Assembly (NCBI RefSeq): GCF_021462225.1
Contig: NC_061815.1
Coordinates: 46,597,986-46,661,985 of the forward strand
DNA: 64,000 nucleotides
Direction: 5' to 3'
Source of the DNA: Girardinichthys multiradiatus
Taxonomy: Eukaryota; Chordata; Actinopteri; Cyprinodontiformes; Goodeidae
Each line of letters starts with the position of its first letter. Within the stretch, counting starts at the first letter, position 1. The notes below the pieces were generated by a model. That model was not told where the DNA came from. It did not search any database and saw only the letters and a list, made by a program, of their open reading frames with translations. A program made the position numbers and the translations under genes. This document shows, piece by piece, positions 1 to 11,000 of this stretch.

Positions 1-310
1 TTTCCTCTCCACTGTCGCTACATGCATGCTCAGTATGAGAGATTGCTGCAAAGTCAACACCAGTGACTGTCCACTGTCTCTACATGCTCATCCAGGAGGA
101 GGGAATGCTGCAAGTCATTGACTGGATGCAATCTGCTGGGTTTCCTTAGATAGAAAAACCTTTTATCCAATTTGAATAAAAAGCTAACTCCGACTGCACT
201 GTTCAATGGTTAGGATTAATTGTAATGTATGTACCTGACTGTTGTGAGGTGCCTTGAGACAACATGTGTTGTGAATTGGCGCTATATAAATAAAACTGAA
301 TTGAATTGAT
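1..310 (+). repeat. Non-LTR retroposon 3' tail fragment
   Basis: The segment ends in a GCGCTATATAAATAAA-type stretch followed by short TTGAA/TGAAT tandem repeats, the usual 3' end of many teleost LINE/SINE families. No open frame is present. The left end is cut by the window, so its length and exact family are unknown. A Tc1 fragment follows directly. Confidence 0.6.
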
Positions 311-314
311 TTAT

Positions 315-1013
<699 letters not shown>

Positions 1014-1500
1014 CCATCCAGGACATGGCTTCGTTCCTTTAATTGTTCTATAGTCATGCTGAGCTGACTGTCATGACACTGTGGCCTGAAAAACAACTGT
1101 GGATACTGAGCAGCACTGGCAATGCAGTCATAGAGATATAGCTGTGATCCTGTCGTGATAGTTCCCAGGTTGGCCATGGCAGAAGCCCGCACCTCCTCTA
1201 AACATGTTCTGTCCTTTTACGGTTTAGTGTGTGTGCAGCAAAAAACAGCAGTGGGAGAGTTTTATCAAGGTCGACCCGAGGGGGAAAACAAGGAGAAAGA
1301 GCTTAGGAGTCAAAACGTTCCTCCCCATCATTTTTACACCTTTGTGTGACACATTGGGGAATTGAGTGTCAAGTTAGTAACGCCAGAACAGATATGCAAA
1401 GACATGGCACATTACAAAGAATGCAGTTTTGCACATTGTTCAGCAAATTATTTGGAGGATGTAATTATTTCCTGTCCTGCAGTATTTATTATGTGTATGC
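1014..1500. other. Unassigned sequence
   Basis: No family recognised. On the minus strand about 60 codons (roughly 1014-1192) stay open with non-repetitive amino-acid composition before entering the microsatellite. There is no recognisable domain and I do not call it a gene. The block ends abruptly at the terminal TGTTGGGACC of repeat X at 1501. Confidence 0.4.
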
Positions 1501-1641
1501 TGTTGGGACCACAGCCATGGATACAACATGAAAGATGCAGTACAAACTTTTCTGGAAGTTTCAAAATAAATTGCATTTAACCTACTTCCAACATTTGGAA
1601 AAGGGGGAGTAGCAGCGTACTTCCCATGATGCCACTGGCTG

Positions 1642-1649
1642 TATAAAAG
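1642..1649 (+). promoter_or_regulatory. TATA box of repeat X
   Basis: TATAAAAG lies about 140 bp from the TGTTG terminus. Copies 2 and 4 carry degraded versions on the minus strand. Confidence 0.45.
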
Positions 1650-2291
1650 CACCCCCTTTCCAATGGTCCTTTCTCTACCACCCGGACTCCGTGCGAGGCT
1701 GGCCGGGGAGACAGCGCGCTAATGTCTCTTTGCTGGCAAACAGACATAAACTCTTCAAACTGGATCCAAGAGTGTCATAAGATCACGCGATCATATGCAC
1801 TGAGTTACGTACGGTATCCGGTATTCATTCATAAAAAGGGGAAATTAAGGTATAAGCATTTTGCTTGACATTCTCTCTGAGGCCTGCAGAAGCAAGCTGT
1901 GTTCCAGAGACGTCCCCAGTAGAGACGCTGTCTCTACGAAGCCGAGTGGAGCGGTTTTCCCAGTCTGACAGGAGGATAATAGGAGCTGCATCACTGTGGT
2001 AACGTACAGTTTGGTCGGCCTGACAGAGCGGCTGCCCAGTCACTGTTTCGGAAGTTAGCTGGAAGCGAACCCTTTTGTTCACAGAGCTTCAAACGTCATC
2101 GTCGCCCGGACAACTCCTCCTCAACACGTTTCAAATGAGGTTAGGGTTTGGGCAGAGAGATTTAGGGTGAAATGATCTGAACGTTTTCATTTTCTGAAGT
2201 TTGGTTTTGTTTGTGAAACGCTATCATAGTGCTAGCAGGCTATCCACAGCACACGTGCTCAGTTTTGTGTTCTGTTTGTGCGTTTTTAAAG

Positions 2292-2927
2292 TGTCGAGGT
2301 AGGAAAACTTTACTGGCCGTCCGTTAACTCTTACATTACTCCTCACCTCTCATCGACTCTTTTTATTTGGCACCCCACTGGACAATCCTCAATCAGAAAT
2401 CAGTTGTACGTTTCCGGACGTTTATTAAAACCAGTCTGAATTCAGAGAGGGAGACATCACACTCACATGGGTACCTGGAAACATCTGTGTGTTGTCTCAC
2501 TGGGGGCTGCGTTACATTACATTTTATACCCCACGCTGCTATGCAGTACACATACACAATCATTCTGTCTGTGGATGTCTCCCCAGCAACAGTATCAAAG
2601 AAACAGAGATACATTTCATAATTTAATTAAAGAAATGTTTCCCACACGTCTTCAGGAATCTTCAGGGAGAGTACAATACACTGCCGGCTTCTCACGATAC
2701 AGACAGAAAATACATGCAAGCTTTAACCTTGAATAATAAACACTCATTGTGTGACCACACTAGAAGCTACTGTTTAAAGATTTTTCTAACTCTCAAAAGC
2801 ATAACTAAAAACTCCTAATAATAATCAATCTATAAGCAGCAAAGTCCCAAATATATCTTAGTTTTAGCTACTAATGATAAATGCATTTATATTTCCACAC
2901 TACTAACAAGGCATTTATATTTCCACA
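2292..2927. mobile_element. Solo LTR nested in repeat X
   Basis: Relative to X copy 2, copy 1 carries an extra 636-bp block starting TGTCGAGG and ending TTCCACA. It is flanked by a perfect AAAG duplication (2288-2291 and 2928-2931). TGT...ACA ends plus a 4-bp target duplication fit a solo LTR. The orientation of the parent element is not determined. Confidence 0.75.
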
Positions 2928-3639
2928 AAAGTTAAGACAAACTTTATTTAAAGGGTGATTTTAAACACAGAAGACTGATCATAACGCGTCGTCCGCGCTT
3001 ATGCATTTTAACCCTTTTATTGACGGTATTTTAAAGGTGTGTGTTTGATTCTGGTGCTAAGCTATCAGCTTCTTTTGTTAGCTTTAACTGCTAACAGCTA
3101 AGAACATGTGCTTGCTGCTAAAGAATAGTTACCCAGAAAGGTTGTTAGCTTTCAATCTAGTAAATAATAGTTCCCTAAACATTATTTTACTAAACTTGAT
3201 AACTAAGTAAACACCATTAAGCCCATTTCCCCAGAAAGATTTGGCTCTTTTCCAAAATATTTCCTTGAATATTTTACCACTTCCTTAATAATGTTTCTTT
3301 GAATATTATTTTAATAAATAAAGGCAGCTAATGAGACCCCGTTGAGAATTAGTCATCCAGAAGGTTGGTTTTATTCAGCAGATCATTCTTTAAACATTAT
3401 TTTATTAAAATAATATTTTATCTGATCTTGCATTGTGTATGGTTGTCTAAAGGTGTACTGATTATTGCCTAAGTTGGTTCCAAGACTAACTTAACACAGT
3501 TTCCAGATTCTTCGAGATAATCCTTGGTTCTCAAACATGAACATTGCATGGTAATGTTGCATCACTCTCTTGGTCATGGTTTTCTATCATCTTTAATCAA
3601 CTTGTTTATATTGTACCTCACTAGAACTAAGAAAGTGGA

Positions 3640-4248
3640 GCACATCGCTCCAGTTCTAAAGTCCCTACACTAGCTTCTCGTATCTCAAAGAATGGACTTT
3701 AAAATACTTCTGTTTCTGTCTATAAATCTCTGAATGGCTTAGCACCAAAATATATTACAGTGTATCAGCCACCCAGACCTCTCAGGTCTTCTGGCTCAAA
3801 TTTACTCTGCACACACAGAACCAGAACCAAACATGGAGAAGCAGCGTTTAGCTCTTATGCTCCACTAATCTGGAATAAACTCCCAGAAAACTGTAAAAGC
3901 GCTCAAACCCTAAGTTGCTTTAAATCAAGATTAAAATGCATTTGTTTAGAGTAGCCTTTGAATGTGCTTTCTAAATATTATTAGTTAAGTTTTTTGTCCA
4001 ACTTTCCTTTCATTTTCTTATCAATCATCAATTCCTATCATAATTTTTCATTTTCTTTTTTTTTTTATTATATTTTAATTATTCATTTTTATTCTCTTGA
4101 ATTATTTATGTTCATTAATTATATAATTACCTTTATGATACTGTCATTTACTTTTCCTATTGTATTTATTTTTCCTTTTTCATGTACAGCACTTTGAATT
4201 GTCTTGCTACTGAAATGTGGTATATAAATAAACTGGCTTGCCTTGCTT
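3640..4248 (+). pseudogene. LINE reverse transcriptase C-terminal fragment with 3' tail
   Basis: Translation across several stops gives the C-terminal end of a teleost non-LTR reverse transcriptase. The best-kept part is 3760-3954, with RTRTKHGEAAFSSYAPLIWN and a following KLPENCKSAQTLSCFKSRLK. An A/T-rich 3' untranslated region follows. It ends in a GTACAGCACTTTGAATTGTC... GGTATATAAATAAACTGGCTTGCC tail, a common fish LINE terminus. The endonuclease and catalytic RT core are absent, as in a 5'-truncated insertion. The clade cannot be settled from this fragment. Confidence 0.8.
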
Positions 4249-4494
4249 AACGAGCATTAAGTCGTTTTTCTTTAATGATCACCATTTACAGATGCTACTA
4301 AATGCAAATTGCATGAACCAGTCAGAATAATGTATCTATTGTCATTTCAATATTAAACTATTAACAGTCCAATGCCAGAAGATAAAGGGTATGGACAATT
4401 TTACCTGTGCCACCTACTGCTACAAACACTACGTATAATAGGTCATAGTAAATAGAAATAATTCCCTCTTTCTGTTTTAACATACAGGTCCTTC
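4249..4494. other. A/T-rich sequence, nothing recognised
   Basis: No open frame, repeat or motif of note between the LINE tail and the TA target of Tc1 copy 1. Confidence 0.6.
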
Positions 4495-6052
4495 TCAAAA
4501 AATTAGCATATTGTGATAAAGTTCATTATTTTCCATAACGTCATGATGAAAATTTAACATTCATTTATTTTAGATTCATTGCACACTAACTGAAATATTT
4601 CAGGTCTTTTATTGTCTTAATACAGATGATTTTGGCATACAGCTCGTGAAAACCCAAAATTCCTATCTCACAAAATTAGCATATCATTAAAAGGGTCTCT
4701 AAACGAGCTATGAACCTAATCATCTGAATCAACGAGTTAACTCTAAACACCTGCAAAAGATTCCTGAGGCCTTTAAAACTCCCAGCCTGGTTCATCACTC
4801 AAAACCCCAATCATGGGTAAGACTGCCGACCTGACTGCTGTCCAGAAGGCCACTATTGACACCCTCAAGCAAGAGGGTAAGACACAGAAATAAATTTCTG
4901 AACAAATAGGCTGTTCCCAGAGTGCTGTATCAAGGCACCTCAGTGGGAAGTCTGTGGGAAGGAAAAAGTGTGGCAGAAAACGCTGCACAACGAGAAGAGG
5001 TGACCGGACCCTGAGGAAGATTGTGGAGAAGGGCCGATTCCAGACCTTGGGGGACCTGCGGAAACAGTGGACTGAGTCTGGAGTAGAAACATCCAGAGCC
5101 ACCGTGCACAGGCGTGTGCAGGAAATGGGCTACAGGTGCCGCATTCCCCAGACCTGGGCTACAGAGAAGCAGCACTGGACTGTTGCTCAGTGGTCCAAAG
5201 TACTTTTTTCGGATGAAAGCAAATTCTGCATGTCATTCGGAAATCAAGGTGCCAGAGTCTGGAGGAAGACTGGGGAGAAGGAAATGCCAAAATGCCAGAA
5301 GTCCAGTGTCAAGTACCCACAGTCAGTGATGGTCTGGGGTGCCGTGTCAGCTGTTGGTGTTGGTCCACTGTGTTTTATCAAGGGCAGGGTCAATGCAGCT
5401 AGCTATCAGGAGATTTTGGAGCACTTCATGCTTCCATCTGCTGAAAAGCTTTATGGAGATGAAGATTTCGTTTTTCAGCACGACCTGGCACCTGCTCACA
5501 GTGCCAAAACCACTGGTAAATGGTTTACTGACCATGGTATCACTGTGCTCAATTGGCCTGCCAACTCTCCTGACCTGAACCCCATAGAGAATCTGTGGGA
5601 TATTGTGAAGAGAACGTTGAGAGACTCAAGACCCAACACTCTGGATGAGCTAAAGGCCGCTATCGAAGCATCCTGGGCCTCCATAAGACCTCAGCAGTGC
5701 CACAGGCTGATTGCCTCCATGCCACGCCACATTGAAGCAGTCATTTCTGCAAAAGGATTCCCGACCAAGTATTGAGTGCATAACTGTACATGATTATTTG
5801 AAGGTTGACGTTGTTTGTATTAAAAACACTTTTCTTTTATTGGTCGGATGAAATATGCTAATTTTGTGAGATAGGAATTTTGGGTTTTCATGAGCTGTAT
5901 GCCAAAATCATCCGTATTAAGACAATAAAAAACCTGAAATATTTCAGTTAGTATGCAATGAATCTAAAATATATGAATGTTAAATTTTCATCATTACATT
6001 ATAGAAAATAATGAACTTTATCACAATATGCTAATATTTTGAGAAGGACCCG
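4495..6052 (+). mobile_element. Tc1-like transposon, copy 1
   Basis: The element is bounded by TA at 4493-4494 and 6053-6054. It has terminal inverted repeats of about 190-200 bp (left 4495-4684, right about 5851-6052), the long IR/DR style of fish Tc1 elements. The outer ends read CAGGTCCTTCTC and, on the other strand, CGGGTCCTTCTC. It is about 95% or more similar by eye to the copies at 45532 and 51912, and shares with the 45 kb copy a 42-bp deletion in the transposase. Confidence 0.95.
4813..5775 (+). pseudogene. Tc1-like transposase, inactivated copy
   Basis: The start corresponds to the ATG at 52242 of the intact copy. An in-frame TAA replaces a codon at about 4891 (KTQK-stop), so only a downstream-ATG frame of 273 codons stays open from 4954. 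The DDE core looks complete: LFSDESKF, QHDLAPAHS and SPDLNPIENLW, with 34 residues between the last Asp and Glu. It lacks the 14 residues (VKPLLNQKQRQKRL region) between the DNA-binding and catalytic domains that copy 3 keeps. The nonsense codon and the linker deletion make it non-autonomous. Its terminal repeats could still serve as substrates for a related transposase. Confidence 0.93.
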
Positions 6053-6054
6053 TA

Positions 6055-6640
6055 GATATGGTCTTTAGAAAGCTCTTAAATAATTAAACTGATCACTATT
6101 AGATTTTAGCTACACTATTTAGTTAAGATAAATCCAAAATGGAAAACCAAAAGTACTCCAAGATACAGAGTCACAACCCTTGAACTCTCATATTCTTTCC
6201 CTTTACAATCACAGGCTTTAGTGTATTTCCTATTTATTCCTTTTCATTTTATGTGTCAGACTCCACAAAATAATTGAATAACTTGGAAGTGAAGGGTACA
6301 TTAAAAACATAAGTACTTCCTTTTGCATTTTCTACTCATGTAGGAGACAAAGCAAATACACTAACAAAACATTAGGGATATACTGCTTTCAGGTGAAATT
6401 TCAGGATGAACCTAAAATGCACTATAACCTTTACAAGTGAACATAATGTGACCTTCTCTAAGCCTTTGAATGCAGATATCCAACTGTTCAGAGTTTCAGT
6501 ACTTTTTGTAATTGTTGCTGTTCTCCAATAAGAAGCTTTACATCAAAATACACAACAGATGTTTGATCCATAAGTCGACCAATACATTTCCTGGTTCATT
6601 CAGAACTGGTATTTAAACAGTGTTCCTCATTATGCTGCAT
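6055..6640. other. Anonymous A/T-rich sequence
   Basis: No supported feature. The last 70 bp may be 5' noncoding DNA of the Tc1 remnant that follows. Confidence 0.5.
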
Positions 6641-6648
6641 ACATGTTG

Positions 6649-7135
6649 ATATCATGAGACCAAGACAGTACCTCACCATTGAGAAGCTTCAAACATGATG
6701 TTCTGAAACAGAAGTGACCACTGAGCTTAGAGTGTCACAAAGTGTCATCATCAGATTGCAGAAGAGATACAGAGATACTGGAAGAGTCATCAAAAGGTAT
6801 GGAAGTGGACATCCTTTGGCCACATCTCATACTGATTACCACTTCCTTGTGAACAGTGCCCTGCGGAACTGGATGATAAACGCCATATAACTCCAGGCAC
6901 ATTTAAGGGAGGTGAGAGGCACCCAAGTGTTACGTCAGACCATACGAAACCATTCACATCAGCATAGTCTGCGTGCTAGATGACCTGCAAGGGTATCTGA
7001 TCATGCCACCAGGCACAGGCATCATTTTCTTGCATGAACCAAGGAGCATTTACGCTGGATGAGGGACCAGCGGGACTCAGTGCTGCTCTCTGATGAAAGT
7101 TGATTCACGCTGAGCAGAAATTATGGCCTACTACT
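6649..7135 (+). pseudogene. Tc1-like transposase, N-terminal half, decayed
   Basis: Conceptual translation starts MRPRQYLTIEKLQ and runs, through several stops and frame shifts, over the paired helix-turn-helix part (SQSVIIRLQKRYRDTGRVI, SGHPLATSHTDY, then ALRNWM) to the first catalytic block (VLLSDES, FTLSRN). The second half of the DDE domain is missing. It is a different Tc1 family from the elements on either side. The sequence loses similarity just before the TA at 7158 that bounds the next transposon. Confidence 0.85.
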
Positions 7136-7256
7136 TAAATACCCTACTTTCATTATATACAGGGTTTGGACAATGAAACTGAAACACCTGGTTTTAGACC
7201 ACAATAATTTATTAGTATGGTATAGGGCCTCCTTTTGCGGCCAATACAGCATCAGT

Positions 7257-7532
7257 TCATCTTGGGAATGACATATACAAGTCCTGCACAGTGGTCAGAG
7301 GGATTTTAAGCCTTTCTTGCAGGATAGTGGCCAGGTCACTACGTGATACTGGTGGAGGAAAACATTTCCTGACTCGCTCCTCCAAAACACCCCAAAGTGG
7401 CTCAATAATATTTAGATCTGGTGACTGTGCAGGCCATGGGAGATGTTCAACTTCACTTTCATGTTCATCACACCAATCTTTCACCAGTCTTGCTGTGTGT
7501 ATTGGGGCATTGTCTTCCTGATACATGGCACC
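7257..7532 (-). pseudogene. Split Tc1 transposase, C-terminal piece
   Basis: The piece encodes MYQEDNAPIHTARLV and, further on, WPAQSPDLNIIEPLWGVLEE, the second Asp and the Glu of the DDE triad. It reads in frame from the middle piece after removal of repeat X. The frame ends at a TGA (7257-7259) about 17 codons before the likely natural C-terminus. That nonsense codon could come from one CpG transition. Confidence 0.9.
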
Positions 7533-7586
7533 GCCTTGTTGTGATTATGAATCTGAGAATATTATTTAATATTAATATTTTCATAT

Positions 7587-8015
7587 TGTGATGGAATTTC
7601 TTGCAGTAAGTGTTCCAAAGTGTATGACCTTTAGGTTACCTCACTCCTCAGAACATCTGTGTTAGAGGAGGAAGCTGTAAAAGCCAGTATCAGCAGTTTA
7701 ATGGTTAAAACCCATCATTTAGGGTGATATCTCAGGAAGTGCAGATGGGTCTGTTCCTAGAGAACTTTGTCACCTCGGAACCCGAGAAGGGTTTGGGGTC
7801 ATAAAACACAGACTCTTTGAAGTTGAGATAACACTGTCATGTTTGGTATAAATACTGTGTGTAAATGTTGATCGGGGCTCTGCTTCACTGACTAACCTCA
7901 GTGACAGGGTCTTCAAACGCTGAATGCCTTTGAATAAAACTTATAAAGACAAAGTCTGGATTTTCTCTTGTTGTGAGTCAACTTCTCTCCACTTTGATAA
8001 GAAAATTCCACTACA
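7587..8015 (+). repeat. ERV 5' LTR
   Basis: The segment starts TGTGATGGAATTTCTT and ends AAGAAAATTCCACTACA, which are imperfect inverted repeats. A TATAAATA box is at 7848-7855 and an AATAAA signal at 7933-7938. A leader follows that begins ATTTTAACGTCACGAACAAG, where the tRNA primer site should lie. The tRNA was not identified. Confidence 0.75.
7848..7855 (+). promoter_or_regulatory. TATA box of the ERV LTR
   Basis: TATAAATA lies 85 bp upstream of AATAAA inside the 429-bp LTR, the usual U3-R spacing. Confidence 0.6.
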
Positions 8016-11000
8016 ATTTTAACGTCACGAACAAGATCTAACGTGCCAGAGGAGACCGCGGGAGGGGACACGGACGCCTGGCCAGCCTGGAGACTAAGTT
8101 GTCCTCAGTCCACCTCCATTTTACGGAGGGGAGTCCTAGTGCCCGCTTGCGGCTTCTGGCCGATTGGATCCGAACTATTTGTCTTCAAATATATCTGGGT
8201 GAGAAGTTGCTCTGTATGATATAATGTATATTATTATTTTTATTAAACATTAACCATCATCTCCTAACTAATTAATTAGGTTCCGGAGTTGCGAGAGGGA
8301 GGACATCAGCTGAGGGCCAGGTCACCCTGTTAGGGAAAACAGGGAGGTTCTTATTGGTAACAATAAGATAAAGCAAAACACAGGGTTTTGCGGGTTGTTT
8401 TTAGCAATTTTCTACACCTCATAAAGGAGAAAAGCCAGACAGCAGACGTGCCGCTGAACGAGTAAAAAAAATGGTTCCGGAACCTTGAGGCATCAGGGGT
8501 GTCTCCTTCTTCATACTCTGATTTATAAAATAATGAAAGGAAAAAGTGGGGATGATTGTGTTAAATGTGCTTTAATTTGGAAGATAAGTTTGGTTTTTCA
8601 CAGCGTGGAAGTTTGAGTGTAAATAAGTTAAATAGTTAAAAAAAATTGTTTAAATAGTTTAAAGTAAAACAGTTGATGGATGGAGATGGAAAAATAAAAA
8701 TAAAAATAAGAAAAAGATTAAAAAGCACAGAGTGCATCAATTAAGGGGTTAGAGTTAAAACTTTCCTGCAGGAAGTTTCGTTTGTCTTAAATATTGCGAT
8801 CAGTCGGAAAAGAAGGTAAAAGTGAAAAGGGACATTAGAGATGCGAAAAGAAAGTTGTCTTAGAAAGGAGTATAGTGTATGTTGTGGAAGGAAGTGACAG
8901 GCAGGTGGACAACTGACTGACTGATAATATTTCTGTGTGCAAAATCGAACCTATACTAACTTTTTCTTCTGCCTCTCTCACACACACACACACACACATA
9001 TATGGGATTTGAGTTCAACATCTGCGTTTTTGAGTCTGGACTTTAGAAACCTGCCCGTCCCATGGCTACTCCATCAGAGACGCTTCTTCATCATGGCCTG
9101 AAAGAGAGAGAGCCTGTCTGCCTGCTTGCTGCAAATCACAGTGTGAGTTTCCACCAGAACGAAACTCAGAAGAAGTCTGGCCCCAAACCCACTGAGATGG
9201 ACAACGATCCATGCTGTTTGCCAGAGCCAGAAGAGTGATACACTGGATTTATATTGAAAGCACATCTTATGCAGGCAGAAGAGAAACAGGCCGGAGCAAA
9301 GTTTTTTCTCCCTCCTGGAGAAGTTAAAGTGGACAAAGAATGATTGAATGTCTCACCAACAGACCTGGGAAGGGCCTGGTTGTTTTTTGGACTGATAGAA
9401 GACTGTGTGCCTGACAGTCTGACTCTGGAGCGATTAAGAAACTGATGGGGATAACGTACAAACACACACACATTTGCATAAATCTTTTACTATTTTCTGC
9501 AACGAAGAACGCTTATTAACCGCTGCTCATGTGACACGCTTGCTTGACGTTGACAGATATAGCGGGTTAAAATATTATTTTAGGATTAGAAAAGTATCTT
9601 CAAAAGGGTGATAACTTAGCTCATTTGATACTTTCCAGTTAATTCTTTTAGAGAAGCAAGTTCTCTTTCGTCATGGAATATTCAGGGTCAATTATTGTAG
9701 TTATTAAAAGTTATTAAAATGCAGAGAAAGTTACATCTCCAAAACTCAGCAGTAACCATGTGTTTCTATGTTATTCTCAGGACAGATCTGATGAAGGAGC
9801 ATTTTTGAAACCCATCGCATGCGTAAAACCTGATGGGTTTCTCCTTCAGGCGTTATTTTCTGTTGTCAGAGTTTGTATTCCATAAATCTAATGGGTAGAG
9901 ACCTCATTAAAACAGGCTTAGTTCTACTGCAGATGGTCTTCATACAGTCTCTGACACAGTAATTACAGTGGGGTGCAGTTTTTGTCCGCAAGTGCTAACT
10001 GACGCTTGTGGAAAGTACAAATTCATTGTTTTTCACAGCAGCTGATGGGAAGAGGTTATATTAGTTTTTTTTCTTCCCTCTTCTGATTCATGCAGCGTGT
10101 TGATTTACGCTGTACCTTATATCAGGTCCTGACAAAAACTATGAAAGGCTTGGTTCTGCAGGTTCTTTTTTCTCCCTTTGGAGAAGGAAAGAGAAACCTA
10201 ATCAGTTCTGTGTTGCACAGGAATATTAAAACACTTGTTTTCTAAGATATCACCAGCTAAACTTTTAAAACTTTGAGAGTAATTGGTTTTGTTAAACACA
10301 TTTTCCTTGGTAAAACAAACCTTTAAAATGAGAATGGGAAAAATGGGTTATTTTTGAAGGTAAGAAAGAATCTGATTGGACACAAAAATTAAACTAATCT
10401 CATGTTTCTTAAAAGACTGCATAGAAAAGGCCTTCAGAACCGTGGAGTTATTTTCCACCACAGTACCAAGTTTTTTTAAGCATGCTTTTTCTTTATTTTA
10501 AAACAGATCTGTGTTTTTGTTTTGTTCTTGGTTTTTTAGCATAATGTTTGTCTGAAGCTTCTTTTGAACTGGGTTAGGAGCAAATATGATCTGAGGTAAA
10601 TTAGGAGCTGTGAGCAAGTGATTTTTAAATCTGATTATTGTCCAAGCAGAAATAATACACTAATAGGTCTGGAGATATTTAGCCAATCCTTCAATCTCTG
10701 CAGAAAGCTAGCATCATTGTTCAATGCAGTAATATTCAACCTGTGGTTCCTGGACTCCTGAAGCCCGTGAGCCATAGATTTTGGGTCCATAAAATTATAA
10801 TACTTAATTAAAGGTAGATCGATTACCTATTAAAAACAGATCTAAGCCAATGATGGGTTCCAATCATTTGGTGGCTTTGAAATGCAATAATACTCAAAAT
10901 TTCTACTCTGGAGAACACAGATTGGGGCTGAAGAGTTTTGTTTTGGAACCAAGGTTAGGATTTTTATAACAGAATCAAAACAAGTAAAATCCTTCATTTT

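Larger units (their letters stand above)
1501..3640 (+). mobile_element. LTR-like repeat X, copy 1 (interrupted, 3' truncated)
   Basis: This is a non-coding repeat whose reverse complement recurs at 14950-16625 and 62357-63031 and whose same-strand part recurs at 47407-48240. In this orientation it starts TGTTGGGACC. A TATAAAAG box lies at 1642-1649, about 140 bp in, as expected for an LTR promoter. The intact far end, seen at 48240, reads CATAATTACAACA, giving 5-bp TGTTG/CAACA termini. A 636-bp solo LTR is inserted at 2292. The copy breaks near 3640 where a LINE fragment begins. The LTR interpretation rests on the termini, the TATA box and the 4-bp duplication around copy 2. No internal coding region of the parent element was found. 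Confidence 0.7.

Noticed and set aside
4773..5102. Minus-strand frames repeated at 4773, 45820 and 52202
   Set aside because: They are the antisense shadow of the Tc1 transposase and recur only because the element does.
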